Shown here piece after piece: positions 18,036 to 27,820 of a DNA stretch of 64,000 bases (its first letter is position 1; each line of letters starts with the position of its first letter). Under the pieces are notes generated by a model, which was not told the DNA's origin, ran no database searches, and saw nothing but the letters and a program-made list of their open reading frames with translations. The stretch lies in contig CAWJLE010000003.1 in the NCBI GenBank assembly GCA_963843645.1, forward strand, positions 1,550,001-1,614,000. The letters run 5' to 3'. A program made the position numbers and the translations under genes. Source of the DNA: CAWJLE01 sp963843645 (GTDB lineage: Bacteria > Chloroflexota > Anaerolineae > DAOTYC01).

Positions 18036-19445
18036 TCAGACCTCCAGCTCTTTCCATCGGCCGCTCCGAAACCGCAGCCACAGCCACAGGCCACGCCCCG
18101 TGAAGTCGACTGCCTGGGCCGCGTACACTCCCGGCACGCCCCAGCCGAGGCCCAGGACCAAAAGCAGCCCCACCGGCACCCGCAGGAACCAGATGGTGCT
18201 GCCCATGGCCGTCATGACCGCGCGCGTGTCACCTGCCCCGCGCAGCGCACCGGCGAAGGCCATCGTCGCGGCGAGTGAAGGTTGCCCTATCGCCGCCATG
18301 CGCAGCGCACTGGCGCCCAAGGCCACGACGGCCTCGTCGGAGGTGAACGCGCGTGTCGCCGGCTCGGCGAACACCCACATCAGCACCGTGGCGGCCGCCA
18401 TGAAGGCCAGCGACAGGCTGAACACCATGTAACCACTCTGCTCGGCAGCCCGCGGCTGCCGGGCGCCCAGGTACTGCCCCACGAGCGTGGTTGCGGCCAG
18501 GGCGAAGCCGTAACCCGGCATGAACGCCAGCGATGAAATGTTGACCGACACCTGGAATGCAGCGTACGCGTCGGTGCCGAGGCGGGCCACGAGCACGGCG
18601 AAGGCAATCTGAGCCACGTACAGGAGCATTTGTTCCAGCCCGGAGGGCAGCCCGACGTTCAGGATGCGCCCGATCTGCCGGCGATCCCAGCGCCAGACCC
18701 GCCCCTTGAGCCGCAAGAGGGAGTGCCGGTTCCACAAAACCATCAGGACGATGATTCCGCCGATGCCGCGCGCCGTGGCCGCGCCCAGCGCCGAGCCGAG
18801 CACTCCCAGCCGCGGCAGGCCGGCCACGCCGTTGATCAAGGCGTAGGCCACCGCAATGTTGATGGCGTTGACCACGAGCATGGTCGCCAGCGGTCGCTTG
18901 GTGTCTCCCGCTCCGCGCAACACAGCCGTGCCGGTAAACAACGCCGCCGTGAGGATCAGAGTCAGCGACACTACGCGCAGATAAACCGATCCGTAGCCGA
19001 CCACGTCCGGCGCCGCGCCCAGCGCCTGCATGATCAACGGAGCGCCAACCAGCCCGGCAACGGTGCAGACGGCCCCGATGATGCCCGAAATGATCAGCGA
19101 CTGCTGAACGATCCGGTTGGCCATCTCCGGCTCGCCGGCCCCGACGTGCCGGGCCACCAGCGCCGTCCCGCCGACCGCCACCGCGGCGATCAGCACGGAG
19201 ATGATGCCCACAACCTGGCTGCCGAGACCCACGGCTGCCAGTTGGGACGCACCCAAATGCCCCACCAGGTAAGTGTCGACCAGGCCAACGGTCATATTCA
19301 GCGTCTGCTCGATTACGGCGGGCCAGGCCAACGCCATTACCTGGCCGGCCAGGCCTGCCGCCCTCTCCGGCGGCGAGTCCAACCTGCCTGCCGTCGCAGA
19401 CACTCCCGCTTCATGCAACTCCGTGTCCAACCCCCTGCGCTCCAC
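18036..19445 (-). CDS. MATE-family multidrug/cation efflux protein
   Basis: Twelve-helix exporter that uses a sodium or proton gradient. The two MATE halves are evident: ALAWPAVIEQTLNMTVGLVDTYLVGHLG with the membrane-embedded VDT, and the second-half equivalent VGLPSGLEQMLLYVAQIAF; the loops carry VLRGAGDTKRP and ALRGAGDTRAV, the paired family signature. The start is uncertain: GTG 19445 gives 469 residues, near the family mean, while ATG 19337 gives 433. The open frame reaches 20006, but the upstream part overlaps repeats and a plus-strand promoter. Immediately followed by rsmD. Confidence 0.9.
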   Translation of the reverse strand: MERRGLDTELHEAGVSATAGRLDSPPERAAGLAGQVMALAWPAVIEQTLNMTVGLVDTYLVGHLGASQLAAVGLGSQVVGIISVLIAAVAVGGTALVARHVGAGEPEMANRIVQQSLIISGIIGAVCTVAGLVGAPLIMQALGAAPDVVGYGSVYLRVVSLTLILTAALFTGTAVLRGAGDTKRPLATMLVVNAINIAVAYALINGVAGLPRLGVLGSALGAATARGIGGIIVLMVLWNRHSLLRLKGRVWRWDRRQIGRILNVGLPSGLEQMLLYVAQIAFAVLVARLGTDAYAAFQVSVNISSLAFMPGYGFALAATTLVGQYLGARQPRAAEQSGYMVFSLSLAFMAAATVLMWVFAEPATRAFTSDEAVVALGASALRMAAIGQPSLAATMAFAGALRGAGDTRAVMTAMGSTIWFLRVPVGLLLVLGLGWGVPGVYAAQAVDFTGRGLWLWLRFRSGRWKELEV

Positions 19446-19530
19446 CCGCGTCAGCTGCCGTGGCCCGTTTGCCGGCCGCGTCGAGGACTGAGTATAGCGC
19501 CGCTGCCATTCGCCGTCAAAAGGCCCACCA

Positions 19531-19570
19531 GGAAAGACTCCCGAAGTTTTGAAGACTTCGGAAGTCTTCC
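19531..19570. repeat. Palindromic repeat family A, copy 2
   Basis: GGAAAGACTCCCGAAGT...ACTTCGGAAGTCTTCC, arms of about 18-20 bases with few mismatches, between the divergent MATE and membrane-protein genes. Confidence 0.75.
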
Positions 19571-19593
19571 CGGGGCCTCTCACTCTCATTGTG

Positions 19594-19622
19594 TTGACAT
19601 TGCGTTTACCATGTGCTATCAT
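19594..19622 (+). promoter_or_regulatory. Strong sigma70 promoter giving a leaderless transcript
   Basis: Perfect TTGACA (19594-19599), 17 bases, TATCAT (19617-19622). The first ATG (19629) is only seven bases beyond the -10 box, at the expected transcription start, so the mRNA may begin at its start codon. Confidence 0.75.
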
Positions 19623-19628
19623 TCGCAT

Positions 19629-20590
19629 ATGAAGCGAAGAAACGAGCGGATGTCCAACAGAAAACACCGCGTCGCTCGGCCGGGGATCACGCACATCGTC
19701 ATCGCGGCGGCCGCCCTGACTGCCGCCGTCTGGATTGCGGTCGTGCAGCGTCCGGATCTCGCGCCGGACCTGGCGCCGTTTATCTACCTGTGCACCATCG
19801 CCCTGGTCCTCGCTATCATGATTCGGTCCCTTCGTTTTGCCCCAGACAGCCGGGCGCTGATGAGGACTGGCCCGGTCTCCTCTCCCGCGCCCAGGAGCGA
19901 GCGGTCGGTGGGTCAGCTCAAGGCCAACGAAATTCTGCGGCTCGAGTTCGAATACGCGAGGGAGACGGCTGCGACAGGCGACCGGCGACCGCCAGGCGCT
20001 CGTCAACTTCTACCTGGCGATCTCGGGCGCTTTGCCCACGGCCGTGGCAGTTCTGTTGACCCAGGGCGTGCCCGTCGGGCAGCTTCAGGACTACCGAACG
20101 GTCGGGGTATGGGGCCTGTGGGCGTTGGTCATCGTCGGTTGGCTGTTCTTCTTGAAGATGGTTCGCCTTCGAGAGGCCTACAGCGGCAGCTTGAGCGCCA
20201 TGAACGCCATCAAGGATTTTTACTTAAGCCACGTGGACGGTTTCGACCGCGCGGAGTTGGCCGAAGCCTTTCTGTGGCGAACCGGTTCACTGCCCCGGCC
20301 GGACAAGAAATGGAACATCTTCTTACCTGTCGGCCGGATTGATCGCTTTTCTCAACAGTCTCACTTTCGCGCTCGGTGGGCTGCTGATGGCGGGCGCGGG
20401 TCCAGCGGGCTCGATGCAGGGCGCGAGTCCGGCGATCTTCGTGCCGGGCACGAGTCCGGCGGTTTCGCGCCGGGCACCGTCAGCGGGCTGGTGGCGCCCT
20501 GGGCGCTCTCTGCGGTCTATGGTGTGTTGATGCTCGGCCTGCATCTGCGGCGCCTATTCGGCCCTCCTGGCGCCCAAAGGAGGCGCACGA
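19629..20590 (+). CDS. Predicted membrane protein with 9-residue tandem repeats (frameshifted)
   Basis: Family not recognised. Pieces in successive frames give: a basic N-terminus (MKRRNERMSNRKHR), two membrane helices (HIVIAAAALTAAVWIAVV; FIYLCTIALVLAIMI), a cytoplasmic helix (LKANEILRLEFEYARETAAT), then a helix pair around VGVWGLWALVIVGWLFFL. A helical region (REAYSGSLSAMNAIKDFYL) and a further membrane stretch (AFLNSLTFALGGLLM) follow, then Gly/Ser/Pro repeats (GASPAIFVP, GTSPAV) encoded by 27-base units, and a final hydrophobic APWALSAVYGVLMLGL. Frame changes occur near 19980, 20325 and in the repeats; the end is not defined, and 20590 is an estimate just before the Nudix gene. The start may be ATG 19629 (leaderless) or ATG 19650. 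Confidence 0.6.
20392..20471 (+). repeat. 27-base tandem repeat, three units
   Basis: Units 20392-20418, 20419-20445 and 20446-20471 share GGGCRCGRGTCCRGCG. The third unit is 26 bases, one short, which shifts the reading frame. In the intact frame each unit encodes nine residues of the type G-A/T-S-P-A. Confidence 0.8.
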
Positions 20591-20593
20591 TCC

Positions 20594-21228
20594 ATGTCGA
20601 CTTCCGACTGCAAGCCTGCCGGTCCGAAACGCCGCGTCGAGATTCTGGAACAGGCCCGCGAGTACGACGGCTATTTCAAGATCGACCGCGTCCGCCTGCG
20701 CTTCGAGCATTTCGACGGACGATCCTCAGCGAGCCGCTGACCCGGCAGGTGATCGAACGCGGAGACTCAGTGTGCGTTCTGCCATTCGACCCGGATCGCA
20801 GCTGCGTGCTGCTGATCCAGCAGTTCCGCTACCCCGCTTACGTTCGCAACGGCCCGGGCTGGCTGTGGGAGATCGTCGCCGGTATGCAGGACAAGGGCCG
20901 AGATCGAGTCGCGGTGGCCTACGCCGAGCTGTTCGAGGAAGCCGGGTACCACATCGACGATCTGGCGCCGATCGCCCATTTCTACCCTTCGCCAGGCGGC
21001 TTGTCCGAGCGAATGTATCTCTACCTCGGTTACATCTCGCCTGACCGCCACGTCGCGGCAGGTGGCGGCCTGCCGTCCGAAAGCGAGGACATCAAGGTAG
21101 CGCTCTTCCCTCTCGCCGAGGCACTGGGCATGGTCGAGAGCGGCGAGATCTGCGACGCCAAGACCATCATCGCCCTGCAGTGGCTTGCCTTACACCGCAA
21201 CAACCTCCCCAGACTGCCGCAGTCTTAG
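20594..21228 (+). CDS. Nudix hydrolase, probably ADP-ribose or nucleotide-sugar pyrophosphatase (frameshifted)
   Basis: Cleaves a nucleoside diphosphate linked to another moiety. The start ATG 20594 has AAAGGAGG nine bases upstream and gives KRRVEILEQAREYDGYFKI, the N-terminal strand-helix pattern of ADP-ribose pyrophosphatases that act on larger sugars. The frame changes once near 20718 (a G apparently missing), then ILSEPLTRQVIERGDSVCVL continues. The Nudix box is GMQDKGRDRVAVAYAELFEEAG; the core E-x-x-E-E is kept but the preceding Arg is Ala and the distal Glu is Arg, so catalysis may be altered. Downstream SPGGLSERMYLYLGY fits this subfamily. The gene directly follows the repeat-containing membrane protein. 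Confidence 0.85.
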
Positions 21229-21261
21229 GACCCGCAGCACTTCCCCCACTCGAGTTACTCC

Positions 21262-21295
21262 AGAACTTCCGAAGTTCTTGAAACTTCGGAAGTCT
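21262..21295. repeat. Palindromic repeat family A, copy 3
   Basis: AGAACTTCCGAAGTT...AAACTTCGGAAGTCT, about 13 paired bases, 33 bases downstream of the Nudix stop and 40 before the MBL gene start; it may terminate the first or lie in the leader of the second. Confidence 0.7.
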
Positions 21296-21334
21296 CCAGC
21301 AAGCCTGTGGGTCTCATACGAAAGGAGTAACCTC

Positions 21335-21950
21335 ATGCAAACCGAACACATCCATTGGCTCGGTCACGACAGCTTTCGAAATCGACGGCCCGGTGACCAT
21401 CTACATCGACCCGTTTCAGCTGACCGGCAACCTGCCACCGGCAGAGCTCATCCTCATCACCCACGATCACTACGACCACTGCTCGCCCGACGACATCGAG
21501 AAGATTCAGGGCCCGGATACGGTCATCGTCACCGTACCTGCTGCCGCCGCCAAGCTCAGCGGGAACATCCAGACGGTCAAAGCAGGCGACAAGCTCGAGA
21601 TCAAAGGCGTGCCTATCGAGGCCGTGCCGGCCTACAACATCGGCAAGCGCTTTCATCCGAAGGATGCGGGCTACGTCGGATTCATCATCACCGTTGACGG
21701 GCAGCGCATTTATCACGCCGGCGACACCGATCTGATCCCAGAAATGCGCGGATTCAAGGTCGACGTGGCGCTTCTGCCGGTCAGCGGCACCTACGTCATG
21801 ACCGCGAGCGAGGCCGTCGAGGCCGCGCAAACGCTCAAGCCTCAGCTGGTGATCCCCATGCATTACGGTGCCATCATCGGCTCCGATGCCGACGCGACTT
21901 ACCTGGCACAACACACGGGCATCGAAACGTTGATTATGAAGAAGGAATAG
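21335..21950 (+). CDS. MBL-fold metal-dependent hydrolase, UlaG/UPF0173-like (frameshifted)
   Basis: Metallo-beta-lactamase-fold hydrolase of unknown substrate. N-terminus HIHWLGHDSF then, after one extra T at about 21375, GPVTIYIDPFQLTG. The metal motif is ITHDHYDHCSPDD (H-x-H-x-D-H), followed by later ligands in IYHAGDTD and VIPMHYGA. This arrangement is that of the UPF0173/UlaG-like group. ATG 21335 has AAAGGAG at good distance. About 205 residues when the frame is repaired, slightly short for the group. The 3' end overlaps the convergent DUF123 gene by 17 bases. Confidence 0.9.
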
Positions 21951-22359
21951 CCCACGGCTCGCGCCAGACCATCCATAGAGGCCGGTCCGATGCGAAAAAC
22001 AGGTGCGCCTCGCAGCGGCAGTCGCTCGCGCCGAAGCCCGACACGGGGATACTGCACACCCGGAAGCGCCGCTAGCGTCTGCGCCCAATTCGCACTCGCG
22101 TCGGACCGGCCCCTCCACCGCCCAGACCTCCTGTAGCTCCGCCTGCGCCAACAGGTAATCCACGTGCCAGTGGACGCGCTTGTGCGCGCGGGCGTGCCGC
22201 GAGACTCTGGCGCCTAAGCCGCCTGGACCAAGCGCGCTGCCCACGTAAAGGTACCAGCCCGGGGCAAAACTGGAACCGCCCGAGCCGTCCCACCTGCAGC
22301 TCGACTTCGTGGCCCAGCCACATCACCAGCACGTACGTTCCGGCTCCAACCGCGCTCAT
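21934..22359 (-). CDS. DUF123 (GIY-YIG-like) protein (frameshifted)
   Basis: Small protein of the DUF123 family, which has a GIY-YIG-type nuclease fold and often accompanies or fuses to endonuclease III. The reconstructed product is about 140 residues: GAGTYVLVMWLGHEVELQVG, then GWYLYVGSALGPGGLGARVSRHARAHKRVHWHVDYLL, and near the end the diagnostic GFGASDCRCEAHLFF. (The long middle segment is split here by position: residues 30-65.) Three single extra bases, near 22272, 22100 and 22045, break the frame; removal of all three gives one continuous family-length protein that ends at TAA 21936-21934. ATG 22359 is preceded by GGAGGACAT. Confidence 0.8.
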
Positions 22360-22405
22360 ATGTCCTCCACCACGCCGATTATACACCCAAGTTGGCGCAA
22401 AAGCT

Positions 22406-22434
22406 TTGACAGTCGCCTGGTTTTTTGATATAAT
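22406..22434 (+). promoter_or_regulatory. Consensus promoter of the branched-chain-type ABC operon
   Basis: Perfect TTGACA (22406-22411), 17 bases, perfect TATAAT (22429-22434). This is the best sigma70 match in the window and predicts a 5' leader of about 355 bases. Confidence 0.85.
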
Positions 22435-22796
22435 GTGCGAGATAGCTGTATCTTCCCCTCATCTATGAAACCACGCTTGCCCAGCGATGCGGCTCGTGGC
22501 CGGCTTCAGCTCTAGAACTGCATTTCGTCCTTCACCCATAGCCTTGCGCCATCTGATAAGTCATGGACTTCTGGCGCGGATTGGGGTTCGTTGCCCCTCA
22601 CACCGCCGGATTGGCATCGGGTCTACTCGACAGCGGTTTTTTATTTCTCGTGAGGTGGCATCCAGGTCTCCTTACACCTGATTCGTGAGGAAAGGGGGGA
22701 GTGGGCGGCTTTCTGAGTAATCCCTTTGGGCGCAGGCAGTCTTTGCAGATGCCTCAACTAAAGTCGAGTGAGTTGCACCAGCAAAGGAGGAAATCC
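22435..22796 (+). other. Long untranslated leader of the ABC operon
   Basis: About 360 bases between the promoter and ATG 22797 with no convincing ORF. It contains a T6 run at about 22636-22641 preceded by ACCGC...GCGGT with an internal CCGGAT/ATCGGG pairing, which could be a weak terminator, and ends with AAAGGAGG before the start. I do not recognise a known riboswitch class. Confidence 0.45.
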
Positions 22797-23994
22797 ATGT
22801 TACCGAGGAAGCATGTGACCACCGTTTTTCTCGTGTTGGCGCTAATGAGTATGCTGTCCAGCGTCGCCGCAGCCCAAACGCCGGCCCCAGTCACTCCGCC
22901 CTCCGGCGATCCCATCCTCATCGGACTGGAAGGCCCTATGACCGGCGACATGGCCTACGAAGGCAAGGGCTTCGAACAGGCCATCACCCTGCTGGCCAAG
23001 CAAACCAACGACGGCAGGCGGACTTCTGGGCCGCCCGGTGCAGATCGTCGTCGATGACGATAAGGGCGATCCGAAAGAGGCCTCGCTCGTGGCCGACCGC
23101 ATGGTGACGAAGAAGGTCGTGGCCGTCATCGGCGGCTACAATTCGACGGCCACGGAAGCCGTCATCCGGCATCTACGACGAGGCGGGTCTGCTGCAGATT
23201 ACCCCATCCTCCACCGCCGTGCGGCCTGACCACGAATGGCTATCAGCGCTTCTTCCGCGTCTGTTTCCTGGACGACCGGCAGGGCCTGTTCGCCGCGCGC
23301 TTCATGACGGAGATCCTCGCGGCCAAGAAGATCGGCATCCTGCACGATAACTCCACCTACGGCAAGGGTTTGGCCGACGAGACCGCGAAGTACCTGGAGC
23401 AGGCCGGCGTCAAGGCCGATTTCTTCGACGCCATCGAGCCCAAGGACAAGGACTTCAGCCCCACCCTCACCAAAATCAAAGGCCTGGGCCTGGACGTAGT
23501 CTATTTCACCGGCTACCACGCGCAGGGCGGTCTGCTCCTCAAGCAATCCGCCGACCTCGGCCTGAAGATGCAGTGGCTGATGGGCAACGCGAGCAACAAC
23601 CCCGAGCTGATCACGATCGCGGGTCTGGAAAACGCGAAGGGCACCATCGTCACCACCGAGCCGCTCCCGAGCGACCTCCCGTACCCGGAAGCGAAGCAGT
23701 TCCTGGCCGACTTCCAGGCCGCTTACGGTGAGGCTCCGACCAGCGTCTGGTGGGTGATGGCGGCCGATGCCTACAACGTCATCAAGTACGCCATCGAGCA
23801 GACCAAGTCCACCGATTCGCAAGGTCCTGGCCGAGTATCTGCACAAAGACTTCAAGGACTATCCCGGCATCACGGGGCCGATCCTGGGCTTCGACGAGAA
23901 GGGCGACCGCCTGGGCACGATTCACAAGGCCTACGTCATCGATGACACCGGCAACTTCGTCGTGTACCCAAAGCAGCCGGAAGAAAAGTCCTGA
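22797..23994 (+). CDS. ABC substrate-binding protein, branched-chain amino acid type (frameshifted)
   Basis: Extracytoplasmic type I binding protein that feeds the downstream permeases. Signal peptide at residues 1-26 (LVLALMSMLSSVAAAQTP), then a Pro-rich linker and the ligand-binding fold: ILIGLEGPMTGDMAYEGKG, LVADRMVTKKVVAVIGGYNS, TPSSTAV, FFRVCFLDDRQG, KIGILHDNSTYGKGLAD, VYFTGYHAQGG, and WWVMAADAYNVIKYAIEQ. Four single extra bases (near 23022, 23167, 23227 and 23818) break the frame; each removal restores homology. ATG 22797 has AAAGGAGG upstream. The substrate may be an amino acid, but this family also takes amides, aromatic acids and other compounds. Confidence 0.9.
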
Positions 23995-24004
23995 TGCACT
24001 CTCC

Positions 24005-24039
24005 GTGGGGAGCTCGTGGTTCCATGCCGGGCTCCCCAC
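24005..24039 (+). terminator. Hairpin after the substrate-binding gene
   Basis: GTGGGGAGC (24005-24013) pairs perfectly with GCTCCCCAC (24031-24039), 11 bases after the stop codon and without a T run. It probably protects or limits the message between the binding-protein gene and the permeases. Confidence 0.55.
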
Positions 24040-24050
24040 TCAATTGGAGC

Positions 24051-24153
24051 AATCAGCGATCAGCTTTCAGCTTCCGCCAGTTCGTCTGCAGGCACACCGA
24101 AAAGACGGCTGAACGCTGGTCGCTGATTGCTGATCCTGACGATTGAAAGCTGA
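24051..24153. repeat. Word-type intergenic repeat (ATCAGC family), copy 1
   Basis: AATCAGCGATCAGCTTTCAGC on the left is matched by inverted words CGCTGATTGCTGATC and GAAAGCTGA on the right, ending just before the livH-type ATG. A second copy lies at 27698-27800 in the same operon. Confidence 0.65.
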
Positions 24154-24156
24154 CCC

Positions 24157-25066
24157 ATGGAATTATTCGTTCAGCAGCTCATCAACGGCCTGACCATCGG
24201 CGGCTTCTACGCCCTGGTCGCCCTCGGCTACACCATGGTCTACGGCGTTCTGAAGCTGATCAACTTCGCCCACGGCGATCTCTTCATGTGGGGCGCATAC
24301 ATGGGTTGGGTGGCGCTGACCTTCATCCTGGGCAGCGTGTTTCACAGCGGCCTGCTCGCTATCGTTCCCGTGGTCATCTTCCTGATCATGACCATCGGCA
24401 TCCTCGGCATCGCCATCGAGCGCATCGCCTACCGGCCGCTGCGGCAGTCCGGACGGCTGGCGCCCGTCATCTCGGCCCTCGGAGTCGCCTTCATCCTGGA
24501 GAGCGGCGCCCGCAACATCTGGGGCGCGAGCTACAAGGTATACCCGCCCGAGCTGCTGCCATCTGGGCGGCATTCACCTCGTCGGAGACGTCCGCCTCGG
24601 CTACGTGCAGCTGGCCGTCCTGGTCGTGTCCATCGTTTTGATGGCCGGCCTGTACCTGTTCGTGCAGAATACGCGCCTGGGCACGGCCATGCGAGCAGTC
24701 TCGCTGGATCACGACACCTCCCGCCTGATGGGTATCAACGTCAATCGCATCATCAGCCTCGTCTTTTTCATCGGTCCGGCGTTGGGCGGCATCGCCGGCA
24801 TGATGGTCGGCCTGTACTACGGCTCGTTCGACTTCACTCTGGGCTGGATCTTTGGCCTCAAAGCGTTCATCGCCGCCATTCTCGGCGGAATCGGCAACAT
24901 TCCCGGCGCTGTGGTCGGCGGCTTTCTCCTCGGCATCATCGAAACGCTGGGCGCAGGCTACATCTCACCGCAGTGGAAGGACGTGATCGCCTACGTGATC
25001 CTCATCATCATCCTGATCGTCCGGCCGACCGGCCTGCTCGGCGAGACCATCGCTGAAAAACTGTGA
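24157..25066 (+). CDS. livH: ABC permease LivH-type (frameshifted)
   Basis: Membrane subunit of the importer. About eight hydrophobic helices; family start VQQLINGLTIGGFYALVALGY, INFAHGDLFMWGAY, and the later GLLGETIAEKL end. The EAA-like loop region contains RAVSLDHDTSRLMGI, the coupling segment of LivH proteins, followed by ALGGIAGMMVG and AAILGGIGNIPGAVVGG. One extra base near 24562 (after ELLPSG) shifts the frame; before and after it the protein aligns continuously. ATG 24157 follows directly on the repeat. Livh-type permeases pair with LivM, which starts 10 bases after this stop. Confidence 0.92.
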
Positions 25067-25076
25067 GGTGCGGAGC

Positions 25077-26057
25077 ATGAGTGTCTGCCCTGGTCCGCAA
25101 CCGGGCCATCAACCCCGCCTGGGGCTACGTGCTGTTCGCGATCGCCGCGATGATCGCTCCACTGCTGTTCGATGACTACTGGCGCTCGGTGGCCGTGGTC
25201 GCCGGCATATACGTGATCCTGGGCCTCAGCCTCAACGTCATCGTGGGCTACGCCGGCCTGTTCCAGTTAGGCCACGCCGCGTTCTACGGCATCGGCGCCT
25301 ACACCGCCGCCATCCTGAACCTGCACTACAAGATCCCGATTCTGGCACTTCTGCCCGTCGGGGCGGTCGCCGCCGGCCTGGTGGCTTTCTTCCTCGTCCG
25401 CCCCATCCTTCATCTGCGGGGCGACTACCTGGCCATCGTCACCATCGGCTTCGGCGAAATCGTCCGCATCGCCCTCAAGAACGATATCTTTGGCATCACG
25501 GGCGGCCCGAACGGCCTGTCCGGCATCGACCGACCCGTGCTTTTCGGCTTCAAGTTCAGGGGCCCACTCGACTACTACTACCTGGTTTGGGTCGTTCGTT
25601 CTCCTCAGCATCTTCGCCTTTCGTCGATTAGAAAATTCACGCCTGGGCCGCGCCTGGAACTACGTCCGCGAAGACGAGTTGGCCGCCGAAGCCATGGGCA
25701 TCGACACCGTGAAGGCCAAGCTGACCGCCTTCGTCATCGGGTCAGCCTGGGCCGGGCTGGCCGGCGTGCTCTACGCCAGCCGGTATCGCGTCATCGCCCC
25801 GGAGAACTTCAGCTTCCTGGAATCCGTCATCATGTTTTCGATCGTCGTCCTGGGTGGGACGGGCTCTATCCCGGCGTGTTCGTCGGTACGCTGGGATGGT
25901 CGTTCTGCCCGAGATTTTCCGTCCGCTGCGCGACTGGCGTGACGCCTGGCTCGGCGTGGCCATGGTGCTCATGATGATCGGCCGGCCCGCCGGGTTGTGG
26001 CCCAGCCGGCGCGCCCACCTGGAGACCGTCGCGGCGGAAAGCCCGCCGGCCAGGTAA
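25077..26057 (+). CDS. livM: ABC permease LivM-type (frameshifted)
   Basis: Second membrane subunit. Characteristic pieces: VAGIYVILGLSLNVIVGYAGLFQLGHAAFYGIGAY, given here as residues 37-71, then LRGDYLAIVTIGFGEIVRI, and after a break SRLGRAWNYVREDELAAEAM, the family coupling loop. The C-terminal MVLMMIGRPAGLWPSRR is typical. Frame changes occur near 25080 (if ATG 25077 is the start), at about 25592 (an extra T in GTCGTTCG) and near 25870. An alternative start is GTG 25081. No rare codons or odd composition are seen. Confidence 0.92.
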
Positions 26058-26061
26058 GGCA

Positions 26062-26185
26062 ATCCGCGATGCGATGATCCGTAATGCGTGGTGCGCGGGC
26101 GCGCCGCCGCACGCAGCGCACTGCGGATCACGCATCGCGGATTACGGACTACGCATCTTGCATTGTGCATCACGCATTACCCTCG
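26062..26185. repeat. Word-type intergenic repeat (ATCACGCAT family), copy 2
   Basis: The 145-base gap between the livM-type and livG-type genes is made of words such as AATCCGCGATGCG, GATCACGCATCGCGGATTACG and GTGCATCACGCATTAC, in both orientations, so long stems can form. It is similar to the array at 9056-9131. Confidence 0.7.
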
Positions 26186-26202
26186 TAACGGGAGCATCCT
26201 GA

Positions 26203-26970
26203 ATGGCACTGCTCGAAGTCTCGAATCTGACCAAGGTCTTCGGCGGGCTGACGGCCGTCAGCCGGGTGACGTTCGACGTGGAGACCGGCGAGATCGTAGG
26301 CCTGATCGGGCCTAACGGCGCCGGCAAGACCACGGTCTTCAACCTCATCACCGGCATCTACCGCGCCACGGAAGGCGGGGTTGCGTTCCAGGGACGGCGC
26401 CTGGCCGGCCTGAGGCCGCACGAGATCACCGAGCGCGGCATCGCTCGCACCTTCCAGAGCATCCGGCTCTTTCCCAGTCTGACCGCCCTGGAGAACGTGA
26501 TGGCCGGGCAGGATTGCCGCAGCAAGTCGGGCGCCATAGCCGCCATCCTGCGTCTCGGCTCGCAGGTCCGGGAAGAGCAACGGATCATCGAAGAGGCCAA
26601 TCGCCAGCTCTCCTTCATGGGCCTGACCGACTATCGCCACGAGTTGGCGCGCAACCTGCCCTATGGCGACCAGCGCCGGCTTGAGATCGCCCGCGCCCTG
26701 GCCACCTTCCCCAAGCTGCTCATCCTCGACGAGCCCGCCGCCGGCCTGAACGAGCACGAGACCGGCGAGCTGATGGCGCTGATCGAGCGCATCCGCGAAG
26801 TCCGGCGTCACCATCCTGCTGATCGAGCACGACATGAAAGTGGTCATGGGCATCTCGCGACCGTATAGTCGTCCTGGACAACGGCGAGAAGATCGCCGAG
26901 GGCACACCTGACGACGATCCAGGGCAACGAGGCGGTCATCGAGGCGTACCTGGGCAGAGACGAGGACTGA
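26203..26970 (+). CDS. livG: ABC ATPase LivG-type (frameshifted)
   Basis: Energises the importer. Walker A GPNGAGKTTVFN (about residue 37), the family-specific ARTFQSIRLFPSLTALENVM, a signature segment that reads LPYGDQRRLEIARAL, Walker B LLILDEPAAGLNEHE. After IERIRE the frame is broken by an extra base at about 26800; then GVTILLIEHDMKVVMGIS, another extra base near 26850, RIVVLDNGEKIAEGTP, a third near 26913, and the ending EAYLGRDED. The total of three insertions returns the original frame, and the stop at 26968-26970 lies six bases before the livF-type start. Confidence 0.92.
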
Positions 26971-26976
26971 CCGAGC

Positions 26977-27695
<719 letters not shown>

Positions 27696-27697
27696 AA

Positions 27698-27800
27698 GAG
27701 CCTTCAGCGATCAGCTGGCAGCAATCAGCACCGCGCCAAGGGGTACGACTCGCATTCGGCGAGGACAGCCGGTCGCTGAAAGCTGACTGCTGATCGCTTC
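27698..27800. repeat. Word-type intergenic repeat (ATCAGC family), copy 2
   Basis: Left part CTTCAGCGATCAGCTGGCAGCAATCAGC and right part GTCGCTGAAAGCTGACTGCTGATCGC (each under 30 bases; 27701-27728 and 27772-27797) form inverted words around a GC-rich centre, between the livF-type stop and the methyltransferase start. Confidence 0.65.
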
Positions 27801-27820
27801 TACGAAAGGAGATCATCGGA

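Noticed and set aside
18630..20342. 570-residue plus-strand frame across the MATE gene and the membrane-protein gene
   Set aside because: The first 330 residues are MATE antisense. Only the part from about 19629 is coding, and it starts at its own promoter.
21333..22244. Long minus-strand open frame of 303 residues opposite the MBL gene
   Set aside because: Its first part is the middle of the DUF123 gene in one frame; the rest is the antisense shadow of the MBL hydrolase and has no family features.
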